From Bacillota bacterium (GTDB lineage: Bacteria; Bacillota; Clostridia; Acetivibrionales; DTU013), in the NCBI GenBank assembly GCA_023412915.1, contig JAEZRE010000007.1, positions 26,281 through 90,280 on the forward strand: 64,000 bases of DNA, given 5' to 3'. Numbering within the stretch: position 1 is the stretch's first letter; each line of letters starts with the position of its first letter. Position numbers and translations under genes: made by a program. Shown in pieces: positions 27,111 through 36,136 of this stretch. The notes below the pieces were generated by a model. That model did no database searches and had not been told where the DNA came from. It was given only the letters and a program-made list of their open reading frames with translations.

Positions 27111-28616
27111 GTGAAAAGTATTCAAGTACCGCTTACGGGAAAACCTTTCAAAAACAATGCCGCCTATTGTGTCGGAACTGGCAGAATGGGCCTGGCTCTC
27201 CAGAAGGAGTACGCAGAGCATTTGAAAATAGTCCAGGAGTCCATACATTTCCGCTATATACGCGGTCATGGATTGTTTTGCGACGATGTCGGAATCTACC
27301 GTGAAACGGAGTTGGACGGGATATCGTACCCCTTCTACAACTTCACGTATCTCGACCGCATCATGGACACCTACCTCGAAAACGGTATCAGGCCTTTCCT
27401 GGAACTGGGGTTTATGCCGGAAAAACTGAAGACGGGCGAACAGACGGTATTTTACTGGAAGGGCAATGTCACGCCCCCGTCGTCCTATGAAATATGGGCG
27501 GAGCTGATATGCGTGACACTGGAGCACCTGATCGACCGTTACGGAAGGGAAGAGGTCGTCACGTGGCCTGTTGAAGTGTGGAATGAGCCGAATATTCCGT
27601 TCTGGGCGGGCACTATGGAGGAATATTTCAAGCTTTATGATTATTCCGCCGCAGCCGTTAAAAAGGCCGACCCGCGTATACAGGTGGGAGGACCGGCTAT
27701 CTGCGGCGTTGAAACGGAGAAGTGGCTGAGGGCTTTCTTCGAGCACTGCATACGGAACAATTCACCGCTGGATTTCATCACGCGGCACTGCTATACTGCT
27801 AATCCGACGACTGCACGCGGACACTACATATATCACACGGTAAATGAGCCGACACGTATGATCGACGAATTGAAGGAAACCCGGGCTATAATGGCGGATT
27901 ACCCGCGTATTGCAAATATGCCGCTTCATATCACGGAATTCAACAGCTCATACAACCCGCTTTGCCCCGTTCACGACACCGATTTCCATGCCCCATATAT
28001 AGCCCGTATACTGAGTGAGGCCGGAGAGTATGCGGACTCCTATTCGTATTGGACCTTCAGCGATGTATTCGAAGAGGCGGATGTGCCAAAATCCATATTT
28101 CACGGAGGCTTCGGCCTTGTCGCGCTGAATTCGATCAAGAAACCTACCTTCTACGCTTTTGAATTTTTTGCAAAGGCGGGAGAAGAGTTGCTTTACAGGG
28201 ACGAGCACCTGATCGTTACCAAAAAGAGCGACAGGTACGTGATCATCGGATGGAACTGGCACGATATGCGCGATCATAAAACTACAGCCGATGAAAGCTA
28301 TGCTTTATCGCTGCCCTCCATGGGAGATCAGGCAATGCTTGTGAAGAAGGAAGTGGGCGGTTCCTGTGCAAACCCGATGCAGACCTGGAGCAACCTCGGT
28401 AAACCGAGAAGCTTGAACAGCGAACAGAAAAAGCTGCTGCAGGCATCGTCCGAGCCGCTTCAGACGGACGCCAAGCTGTTTGCCCGGGGTGGAAAGTATG
28501 AAGTTGAACTCTCGATTCCCTGCAATCACCTGGTAATGCTCGAAATCATGCCGGTGAAAGATGAGACCGGTACGTATCTGGGTTATGATCCGGAAGAGTT
28601 TTACGGACTGAAATAA
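27111..28616 (+). CDS. glycoside hydrolase family 39, beta-xylosidase-like (copy 1)
   Basis: Clan-A retaining glycosidase, 501 residues, no signal peptide. Acid/base Glu159 in VEVWNEPNIPFWAGTMEEYF; nucleophile Glu276 in HITEFNSSY; the conserved VRGHG-like block appears as YIRGHGLFCDD. A C-terminal beta-sandwich follows. It should cleave xylose from the non-reducing end of xylo-oligosaccharides. GTG 27111 follows AAGGAGGA at 27095-27102; upstream in-frame codons overlap the DUF6171 gene and lack family similarity. A second GH39 lies at 42400. Confidence 0.92.
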   Translation: MKSIQVPLTGKPFKNNAAYCVGTGRMGLALQKEYAEHLKIVQESIHFRYIRGHGLFCDDVGIYRETELDGISYPFYNFTYLDRIMDTYLENGIRPFLELGFMPEKLKTGEQTVFYWKGNVTPPSSYEIWAELICVTLEHLIDRYGREEVVTWPVEVWNEPNIPFWAGTMEEYFKLYDYSAAAVKKADPRIQVGGPAICGVETEKWLRAFFEHCIRNNSPLDFITRHCYTANPTTARGHYIYHTVNEPTRMIDELKETRAIMADYPRIANMPLHITEFNSSYNPLCPVHDTDFHAPYIARILSEAGEYADSYSYWTFSDVFEEADVPKSIFHGGFGLVALNSIKKPTFYAFEFFAKAGEELLYRDEHLIVTKKSDRYVIIGWNWHDMRDHKTTADESYALSLPSMGDQAMLVKKEVGGSCANPMQTWSNLGKPRSLNSEQKKLLQASSEPLQTDAKLFARGGKYEVELSIPCNHLVMLEIMPVKDETGTYLGYDPEEFYGLK

Positions 28617-28649
28617 TATACTGATAAAGCTTCTGAAAGGATGAATGAA

Positions 28650-30563
28650 ATGATGGAAAAATCAGATCTTACCGCACTGCTTCCCGACGGTCAAATGTTC
28701 GAGTTCTGGGAGGTTCCACAGAAATATGACCGTGAGCTGCACGTTGATAATAAAAACCCGCAGGCGTCCGACGAAAACGAAGGATCGGCTTCAAAACCGT
28801 TCAGGACGATCAATGCCGCGGCGCAGAAAGCAACCCCCGGGACGAGGGTGCTGATTCACGGCGGAACCTACCGTGAAACCGTACAACCCGCCATGGGTGG
28901 CGAGAGTCCCGAAAAAATGATAAGCTATGAAGCCTTTAATGGCGAGGAAGCAATAATAAAGGCCTCCGTAGAGGTGAAAAGCTTTAATCCCAGCGTAGGC
29001 TGGAGGCTGACCAGAGGCTTCGGACAAAGCACGGTGGATACCGGCAGGCTCAAGGTATGGGAGATCGTATTGGATCCCGAGGATTTCAAGGGCTATAACC
29101 CGTTCTGCGCCGTAAACATACTGCATGACAGGCTGTTCATCGAGTATGACAAAACCGATATGACGACATACCTGAACAGAAGGGGAATGGTATTCGTAGA
29201 CGGCAAACCCATGAAGCAGATGCCTCTTTATTACATGCTGAGTGAAAATGAAAATGCGTACTGGGTGGAGGCAAACGGACAGAAGGTTCACATCCGCCTT
29301 TCAGGAGACGACGATCCGAGGAACCATACTATAGAGCTCAGCAACCGCGAGCAATGCTTTGCGCCGAAGATACCGTTCCTGAACTACATCAGGGTGAAGG
29401 GTCTGACTATGGCGCACGCGGCTACCGGCGCTCCGGTTCCGCAGAGAGGTTCTCTTTCCTGTTACCGCGGCCATCATTGGATAATAGAGGACTGCACCAT
29501 AGACTGGTCGAATGCGACAGGGATCGACTGCGGTAACGAATGCTGGCATCATGAACGGATCGAAGGGCAGCTGATCGGGAACACGGTAATCCGGCGAAAT
29601 ACGATCAAGGATGCCGGAGTATGCGGCATAGCGGGAATGTTTGTGAAGAACCTGCTTATAGAGGACAACCTGATCACAGGCACAGGCTGGCAGCGGATGG
29701 AGCTCTCCTGGGAAGCGGGCGGCATAAAGGTGCACAATTCGGTGAATTCGCTGATACGACGCAACATCATAAAGGAATGCTACGGCTGTGACGCGCTGTG
29801 GATGGACGTCGGAAACGAGAACAACAGGATAACGTCAAACCTGTTCCTTGACGGCATCGATTCAAGGGAACATATTTTCATAGAGTGTACGCGCGATGTG
29901 GAAAACCTCATCGACAACAATATAATCTGGAATGTCGAGGGAAGGTACGACAGGAATGCGGTACCCGCCGAACCCGGTTCTTCCGGCTGGTACAAGACGA
30001 CCGAAACGGGAATTAAAAACGGCTACGGCATTTATCTTGAAGGTACCGACAGGCTTCGGATAGTGAACAACCTGATCGGCAAATGCAACATGGCGGGCTT
30101 CTTTGCAAAAGTAGTGGCCTTCCGTCTTATGATAAGACGCGGCGGAACATCGAGGGAGAATAAATTCTTCAACAACCTGTTCTATCAATGCGGCGACGCG
30201 GCGATCATACTGCCGAACGAGCACAATGCCGCGGAAGGGAATGCATATTCAAAGATGCCCGGAGGATATCTGCGCGTAATGTACCCCGAACCGGAAATGT
30301 GCCTGGATCTGCCCACATGGCAGGAATTCTGCGGATTCGATCTGACCGGCTGCACCGGTGAGCTGGATATAGACGTCGACAGCGACGATCTGACTATGGA
30401 GATAACATACAGGGAACAGCTTCCTGAAGTAAAGACGGACGAAAAAGTGACCACCGATTATTTCGGCAACACGACCGCAAGCCTCAGAAGAGCTGGGCCA
30501 TTCTCAGGATTGACCGGAGGCAGGGTGCGTTTCGGTATCGATCCCAGAAAAAAGAAAGCGTGA
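28650..30563 (+). CDS. right-handed parallel beta-helix protein, probable carbohydrate-active enzyme
   Basis: 637 residues. The N-terminal part has the DUF1565-like motif DNKNPQASDENEGSASKPFR, then NAAAQKATPGTRVLIHGGTYRET (about residues 50-72), the usual entry into a pectate-lyase-like beta-helix. Repeats of NTVIRRNTIKD, NLLIEDNLITG, NSLIRRNIIKE and LIDNNIIWN (about 310-430) form the coils. Family members are lyases, epimerases or glycosidases of plant polymers; I cannot identify catalytic residues. No signal peptide is visible, so it seems intracellular, which is unusual for a beta-helix polysaccharide enzyme. Start 28650 gives about 9 nt from GAAAGG; ATG 28641 directly abuts it. Confidence 0.75.
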   Translation: MMEKSDLTALLPDGQMFEFWEVPQKYDRELHVDNKNPQASDENEGSASKPFRTINAAAQKATPGTRVLIHGGTYRETVQPAMGGESPEKMISYEAFNGEEAIIKASVEVKSFNPSVGWRLTRGFGQSTVDTGRLKVWEIVLDPEDFKGYNPFCAVNILHDRLFIEYDKTDMTTYLNRRGMVFVDGKPMKQMPLYYMLSENENAYWVEANGQKVHIRLSGDDDPRNHTIELSNREQCFAPKIPFLNYIRVKGLTMAHAATGAPVPQRGSLSCYRGHHWIIEDCTIDWSNATGIDCGNECWHHERIEGQLIGNTVIRRNTIKDAGVCGIAGMFVKNLLIEDNLITGTGWQRMELSWEAGGIKVHNSVNSLIRRNIIKECYGCDALWMDVGNENNRITSNLFLDGIDSREHIFIECTRDVENLIDNNIIWNVEGRYDRNAVPAEPGSSGWYKTTETGIKNGYGIYLEGTDRLRIVNNLIGKCNMAGFFAKVVAFRLMIRRGGTSRENKFFNNLFYQCGDAAIILPNEHNAAEGNAYSKMPGGYLRVMYPEPEMCLDLPTWQEFCGFDLTGCTGELDIDVDSDDLTMEITYREQLPEVKTDEKVTTDYFGNTTASLRRAGPFSGLTGGRVRFGIDPRKKKA

Positions 30564-30606
30564 TACAGGCGATAACGAAAGGCTTGATAATTCAGGAGGA
30601 GATACA

Positions 30607-31893
30607 ATGAAGGATTATAGTTATTTGCGCGGCTTCAACTATACTCAGAGTAATGTATGGACTGACATCAACTTCTGGGAGGAATACGACCACGCTGTCG
30701 TAGACCGTGAAATGGGATATGCCGAGCGGCTCAGCCTCAATAGCGTTCGTGTGTTTCTTACCTACACCTCCTATATGAAGGACAAGGCACAGTTTCTTGC
30801 CAACGTCGGGGACTTCGTCCGAACCGCCTGGAAACATCATATTTCTACGACGCCTATAATATATTGCGGTTTCCGGTTCCTTCCCGAGGACTACGAACCG
30901 CTGCCACAGCAGGAAAACCAACTTCCTCCCCTGCCGAAGACAATTCTTGACAGGAGCTGCTGGACGCTCGGTGAGAGATATTTCGACGATCTGCTTGCCG
31001 CAATAGGCGACGAACCCGGTTTGCTGTTCTGGGACATATCGAATGAGCCGGGCTACCATGACAACTGGATCACCTGGTATGACGATGAACCGGAATATTA
31101 CCATACCTTCAGGAGCAGGCACGATGTGGAAACGCTGCGCGCCAACCAGGAACGGGTGTGGGAAATCGTGCGGCATTTCTGCCGGTATGTCAAGAGCAAG
31201 GATCCGAAGCATGACATCGGAGTGGGCAATATTTTCATATTTGAGCTGGAACCCAGCGGAACAGCCGATCTGGTCGACATCATACTGTTCCATGATTATT
31301 CGGCTACAAGGGGACGCATGCGCAGGATATACGACATGGCGAAGGCTCTGGGGGAAAAGTACGGCAAACCGGTTGTAAACAATGAAACCTGTTGCCTATG
31401 CCGTGCAAATCCGTATGACATGACGCTTGAAATGCTGGAGGAATACGGGTTCGGGTGGTATTTGTTCGAACTGATGATTGGAAACGACGGCTGGAACCGT
31501 GTCCACGGCATCGTATATCCCGACGGCACCGTCAGGGATCCCTCCATTGTGGCCGCGTTATTCGGCTTCTATAGAAACCGTGGTGAAGGCGCCATCCGCC
31601 CGGACGTCAATCAGGAAAATTACGTGGCCGATCTGATACGGCGGGTAAATCTGCTTATGACCGATACGCGAAGGCATAACCGGACAGACCACAGCAATGA
31701 TGCTGCGGAAATATTGGAATTGTGCGAATACGCCTCCAATTTGCTGGAGGCCGGGGAACTCGTTCCAATGGCATATCCTCCCACGGCAAAGGTTGCCGCA
31801 TACCGCCGTCAGGCGGATCCGGACGCGGAGGAACTGAAAGCTTGGCTTTTTGAACTGGTTGAAACGTTGAAAAAGGCATGCCATATCGTATAG
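30607..31893 (+). CDS. clan-A TIM-barrel glycoside hydrolase (GH5-like, subfamily unclear)
   Basis: 428 residues, no signal peptide. The fold is inferred from a (beta/alpha)8 pattern and two glutamates at the expected strand ends: Glu147 in LFWDISNEPG (acid/base) and Glu260 in PVVNNETCC (nucleophile). The start LRGFNYTQSNVW resembles GH5/GH2 barrels that begin at the first strand. A final helical segment (residues 345-428) lies outside the barrel. The ribosome site AGGAGGAGA precedes ATG 30607. It may be a beta-mannosidase, glucanase or xylanase-like exo-enzyme; specificity cannot be read. Confidence 0.8.
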   Translation: MKDYSYLRGFNYTQSNVWTDINFWEEYDHAVVDREMGYAERLSLNSVRVFLTYTSYMKDKAQFLANVGDFVRTAWKHHISTTPIIYCGFRFLPEDYEPLPQQENQLPPLPKTILDRSCWTLGERYFDDLLAAIGDEPGLLFWDISNEPGYHDNWITWYDDEPEYYHTFRSRHDVETLRANQERVWEIVRHFCRYVKSKDPKHDIGVGNIFIFELEPSGTADLVDIILFHDYSATRGRMRRIYDMAKALGEKYGKPVVNNETCCLCRANPYDMTLEMLEEYGFGWYLFELMIGNDGWNRVHGIVYPDGTVRDPSIVAALFGFYRNRGEGAIRPDVNQENYVADLIRRVNLLMTDTRRHNRTDHSNDAAEILELCEYASNLLEAGELVPMAYPPTAKVAAYRRQADPDAEELKAWLFELVETLKKACHIV

Positions 31894-31986
31894 CGGCCTT
31901 GCGCAGTACTGCTTTACGGCCGATGGAGCGCATACCGGCCTTAAATATTGTAAATGGATAGAGTACAAAATACAGGAGGATAAATT

Positions 31987-34179
31987 ATGAAACTGGTGTA
32001 TGGCGACTATACAATGAGCTTCAAAGACGGCGGCCTTGAGATTCACAAAGACGGCAAACTGATGTATTTCAACAGACGTCCGTTGTTTGTAACAGTAAAG
32101 ACCGCCTCCGCCATAAGTGAGTTTTATGACAGCGCTTACAGTGAAATTACCGCTGCGGACGATAAAATACTGGCGAAAGGTGTTCTGCCCTCGCCGTACG
32201 GTTCGGAATTCGCTTTCGAGGATGTGTACGAGGCGACAGGCGAAGGCTTCAAGATAGGCAGAAAGGTCAAGGTACTGAAAGCGGGGGAAGACCTCGGCTT
32301 TTCCACAAAGATATCGCTTTTAATGGCTGAATCCGACGATACCCATGCTTACGACTGTTTTGCGCCGGGCGTCTGGTACAGGCAGAACCAGTTCTCTCCC
32401 GAGAACTCCTTTGGCAGGGATCTGGACTGCGAATACTTCTGGCACATGGAAACGGGCTATGCTCTGCCCCTTTTTGCAATGCAGAACATAGCGTCGGGAG
32501 AGACCGCGGCTCTATCGCGCTGGGCGGCGGACGTTACCCTGCGAAATACGAACCTGATATATTCTGAAAACAGTGCGGATCCGCTGTTTACCATCGGAGC
32601 GATCGGCATGAGCAAACCGCAAAACAGGACGCTGAACTATCAATATTATGGTTTTGCCGTGCGTAAGGATTTCGAAACGAAGACCGACGGCTTGTCCATC
32701 GACTATGTATACCCGGGAACACAGGGACAAATGCCGGGAAGTAACCATTATGGCGGCCTGGACTTCAAAAATAAGGTAAAGACGATTCAGCGATTGAACC
32801 ATCCGGTGGAAGCGGGCTTTGAGCAGAATTATGCAGTAGCTGTAAATTTCGGGCATTACGACGGCTTCCAGAACATGATGAGGGAAGTCTGGCGCATTAC
32901 CTATGACAGGATGCGCGACAATTTGTTCGAGGTGGACAATGCCCATCATTTCCACAACTGCATGAAGATTCTTACCAAATACACGAGGAAGCACGGCGAT
33001 TCGTACGGTCTGCCATTTGCCTGTCAGTTCCCCGACATGGATATCTCCAGCATGTCCTTCCAGTTCGGCTTTGTGGGGCAGCAGCCCGGTATAGGCTATC
33101 AGCTGCTGCGTTACGGTGACAAGGAAAACATGCCGGAGGCCTTTGAAAAAGGTGTGAACGTCATTGATTTCTGGGTTAGGACTGCGATGACCGAATCCGG
33201 CTTGCCGCATATGTGCTACAACCCGAATATAAAGGGCTTCGAACCGTATCCCCACTATGTCCGTATGTTGGCCGACGGCATCGAGGCTATATTGGACGCA
33301 TATCTGTATATGCGCAGGAAGGGCGACGAGCGGCCTGCCTGGATGGAATTCTGCAGAAAGACCGCCGATTGGCTCGTGAATATTCAAAACGAGGACGGCA
33401 GCTTTTACAGATCATACAATACCGACAGCTCCGTGCGAATGGATTCGAAGTCCAACACTCCCAGCCCGATCCGTTTCCTGGTACAGTTCTACCTTGTGTC
33501 GGGCGATGAAAGGTACAAAAACGCTGCCGTCAAGGCCGGCGAATGGTCCTTTGACAACGCCTACCTGAACCTGGAATACAGGGGAGGCACCTGCGACAAC
33601 ACCGACATACAGGATAAAGAGGCCGGTATCTATGCTTTGTTCGGCTTCCTCGCCCTTTATGACCTGACAGGTGAGGAAAAATGGCTGGAAGGTGCGACAG
33701 GCGCCGCCGATTATACCGAAACCTGGACCTATGCCTGGAAATTTCCGGTGGTTACAACCCATACGAAGCATCCTTTCAACAAATATTCGATCAGCGGGCA
33801 GAGCATCATCACGATAGGCGGAGGCGCCGACGTGTATATGGCCGCCTGTGCGTATACCTATTACAGGCTGTATGTAATTACAGGCGATGAGCATTACCGC
33901 GATTTTGCGGAATTTATTCATAAAAACACCCGCCAGTCCAACGATGTGGACGGCAGCGCGGGATATAGCATGCCAGGTCTGGGACATGAAAGCGGCAACT
34001 TTACGTACCAGGTGCTGCAGAGCCACTACCATTGGCTGCCCTGGTGCACCTTTGTGGAGGTCGACCCCTCGTCGAGGCTATATGATACGTTCGGCGGCTA
34101 CGAGATAGCGGACGCGCAGAAACTCAGTCCGGAGGAGCGCGCCAGGAGAAACCGCATATATGACTCCTACGCAATTTAA
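31987..34179 (+). CDS. uncharacterised protein with predicted alpha/alpha-toroid domain, possible glycosidase
   Basis: 730 residues; I do not recognise the family. The N-terminal third (1-310) looks like a beta-sandwich domain (MKLVYGDYTMSFKDGGLEIHKDG) of the kind that precedes six-hairpin glycosidases. The C-terminal part (about 330-700) has helix pairs ending in aromatic and acidic residues (WMEFCRKTADWLVNIQNEDGSF, YALFGFLALYDLTGEEKWLEGA, YTYYRLYVITGDEHYRDFAEF), typical of an (alpha/alpha)6 toroid. No signal peptide. Candidate catalytic acids cannot be chosen by eye. Position between a GH5-like gene and an acetylesterase argues for a role in oligosaccharide breakdown. AGGAGGATAAATT precedes the ATG. 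Confidence 0.7.
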   Translation: MKLVYGDYTMSFKDGGLEIHKDGKLMYFNRRPLFVTVKTASAISEFYDSAYSEITAADDKILAKGVLPSPYGSEFAFEDVYEATGEGFKIGRKVKVLKAGEDLGFSTKISLLMAESDDTHAYDCFAPGVWYRQNQFSPENSFGRDLDCEYFWHMETGYALPLFAMQNIASGETAALSRWAADVTLRNTNLIYSENSADPLFTIGAIGMSKPQNRTLNYQYYGFAVRKDFETKTDGLSIDYVYPGTQGQMPGSNHYGGLDFKNKVKTIQRLNHPVEAGFEQNYAVAVNFGHYDGFQNMMREVWRITYDRMRDNLFEVDNAHHFHNCMKILTKYTRKHGDSYGLPFACQFPDMDISSMSFQFGFVGQQPGIGYQLLRYGDKENMPEAFEKGVNVIDFWVRTAMTESGLPHMCYNPNIKGFEPYPHYVRMLADGIEAILDAYLYMRRKGDERPAWMEFCRKTADWLVNIQNEDGSFYRSYNTDSSVRMDSKSNTPSPIRFLVQFYLVSGDERYKNAAVKAGEWSFDNAYLNLEYRGGTCDNTDIQDKEAGIYALFGFLALYDLTGEEKWLEGATGAADYTETWTYAWKFPVVTTHTKHPFNKYSISGQSIITIGGGADVYMAACAYTYYRLYVITGDEHYRDFAEFIHKNTRQSNDVDGSAGYSMPGLGHESGNFTYQVLQSHYHWLPWCTFVEVDPSSRLYDTFGGYEIADAQKLSPEERARRNRIYDSYAI

Positions 34180-34203
34180 CATGGGAATGGAAGTGGGGAG
34201 CAG

Positions 34204-36120
34204 ATGACAGAGAATCGGTCCAAAATCAGATTGCCTCGCCTGATAAGCAACGGCATGGTGATACAGAGAAACGCGAAGGTTAAGATATGGGGCTGGGCGC
34301 CGGCAGGTGAAACCGTAAAGGTCCGTTTCGGAGGTAAAGCCTATGGCGCGGCCGCAAATGAGGATGGGGAATGGCAGGCGGTACTGGATACCGGAGACGC
34401 CGGCGGACCCTTCGATATGACGGTGGAGACCGGGGACGGAGCGGAAAGCGTCACCGTAAAAAACATGCTTCTGGGCGACGTATGGGTGTGCTCAGGCCAG
34501 TCCAACATGGAAATGAGGATGTTTTCACTCAGGGACGATTACCCCGATGAGGTTGCAGGAGCCGGCAACGACGCCATCCGGCAGTTTCTGGTCCCGATAA
34601 GGTATGACTTTGAAAAGCCCCAGCAGGACGTCGAAGCAGGAAGCTGGGAGGCGGCGAACCCCGAAAGTATATTGAATTTTACCGCGGCGGGCTATTTCTT
34701 TGCCAAAAAGCTGTTTGAAAAGTATCAGGTTCCGATAGGCCTGATCAATGCCAGCCAGGGCGGGTCGCCCGCGGAAGCCTGGCTGAGCGGGGACGCTCTT
34801 GTGCAATTTCTGGAGTATTATGAAACGGCGCAAAAGCTGAAGGACAAGAAATATCTGGACGCTCTCAATTTGAAGGATCAGACGGACAGCGAGGAATGGC
34901 ACCGCCGTATAAACAAAGCCGATATTGGAACGGCCGGAGGCGGGAAGCCATTCTATGACTCTGATTTCGACGCATCAGACTGGCAGCGTGCAAAGGTGCC
35001 CTCCTACTGGGACGAGGAAGGCTTGGGCCGCATCTATGGCGTTGTCTGGTTCCGGAAGGAAATCGATATAGCTTTCCCGCCCGCGGGAAAACCGGCAAAA
35101 ATACTGTTCGGGAATGTGATCGACGAGGATACGCTTTACATCAACGGTAAGCTTGTCGGAGCCATGCCAATGCAGTACATACCGAGAAAATACGATATAC
35201 CTGAGGGCTTGCTGAAACAAGGAAAAAACACGATCGTGGTCAGAGTGGTCAATAGCTCGGCACGCGGCGGCTTTTACAAGGGCAAGCCGTACGAACTGCA
35301 TATCGGAGACCGCGTCATCGACTTAAGCGGCGAGTGGCAGTGCAAGCTGGGCGCGCAAAGCGAACCGATGCCCGAGCCCGCGTTTGCCATGTGGAAGCCA
35401 TCGGGTCTTTACAACGGCATGCTTGCGCCTGCCGTAAACTACGCGATCAAGGGTGTTGTTTGGTACCAGGGCGAATCCAACACTAAAAAGCCCGGGGAAT
35501 ACGAGAATCTGTTCAGGGCGTTGATATACGACTGGAGAAGGAAATGGGGCCAGGGCGATTTTCCCTTCATATACGTACAGCTTCCGAATTTTGGCGAGCG
35601 AAACGGGCCATCCGTAGGAAACTGGGCCGCATTGAGGGAGGCGCAGCGCAGGGTACTTGACGTACCGGTCACTGGAATGGCTGTAACGATCGATATAGGG
35701 GAATGGAACGATGTTCACCCAAGGAATAAGATGGATGTCGGGGGACGGCTGGCGCTTGCCGCGCAGAAAGCCGCCTACCGGGATGAAACCCTGGTGGCTT
35801 GCGGTCCCTTGTTCAAGTCGGCGGAAAGGGATGGCAGCCGGATCGTGCTGTCTTTTAATTATACGGGCGGCGGGTTGGTGACAAAGGACGGAAAAAGGCC
35901 CGGACACTTTGAGATAGCCGGTGGCGACAAGGTATTCCTTCCGGCGGCCGCCGGTATCGAGGGTGATCGTGTCGCTGTATGGGCCGACGAGGTTCCGGAA
36001 CCCGTTTATGTAAGGTATGCATGGGCAGATAACCCGGAAGGCGCCAACCTCTACAACCGTGAGGGCCTGCCAGCTTCGCCCTTCATGACGGAACAGGTGC
36101 GGGAAAATTCGAAGGAATAA
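34204..36120 (+). CDS. SASA-type carbohydrate O-acetylesterase with inserted jelly-roll domain
   Basis: 638 residues of the sialate-O-acetylesterase superfamily. SGQSNMEM with nucleophile Ser100 opens the SGNH core. A GH2-like sugar-binding insert spans about residues 235-395 (SDWQRAKVPSYWDEEGLGRIYGVVWFRKEI). The core then resumes with VVWYQGESN, and the catalytic Asp503/His505 lie in DVHPRNK. Given the neighbours it more likely removes acetyl groups from xylan or xyloglucan oligomers than from sialic acid, since no sialic acid genes are present. No signal peptide. Spacing to both neighbours is short. Confidence 0.85.
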   Translation: MTENRSKIRLPRLISNGMVIQRNAKVKIWGWAPAGETVKVRFGGKAYGAAANEDGEWQAVLDTGDAGGPFDMTVETGDGAESVTVKNMLLGDVWVCSGQSNMEMRMFSLRDDYPDEVAGAGNDAIRQFLVPIRYDFEKPQQDVEAGSWEAANPESILNFTAAGYFFAKKLFEKYQVPIGLINASQGGSPAEAWLSGDALVQFLEYYETAQKLKDKKYLDALNLKDQTDSEEWHRRINKADIGTAGGGKPFYDSDFDASDWQRAKVPSYWDEEGLGRIYGVVWFRKEIDIAFPPAGKPAKILFGNVIDEDTLYINGKLVGAMPMQYIPRKYDIPEGLLKQGKNTIVVRVVNSSARGGFYKGKPYELHIGDRVIDLSGEWQCKLGAQSEPMPEPAFAMWKPSGLYNGMLAPAVNYAIKGVVWYQGESNTKKPGEYENLFRALIYDWRRKWGQGDFPFIYVQLPNFGERNGPSVGNWAALREAQRRVLDVPVTGMAVTIDIGEWNDVHPRNKMDVGGRLALAAQKAAYRDETLVACGPLFKSAERDGSRIVLSFNYTGGGLVTKDGKRPGHFEIAGGDKVFLPAAAGIEGDRVAVWADEVPEPVYVRYAWADNPEGANLYNREGLPASPFMTEQVRENSKE

Positions 36121-36136
36121 CGGACGGAGAAAAAAT

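Noticed and set aside
34204..36120. Role in sialic acid use suggested by the SASA family name
   Set aside because: No sialidase, sialic acid lyase or transporter is present; the neighbours are hemicellulose genes.
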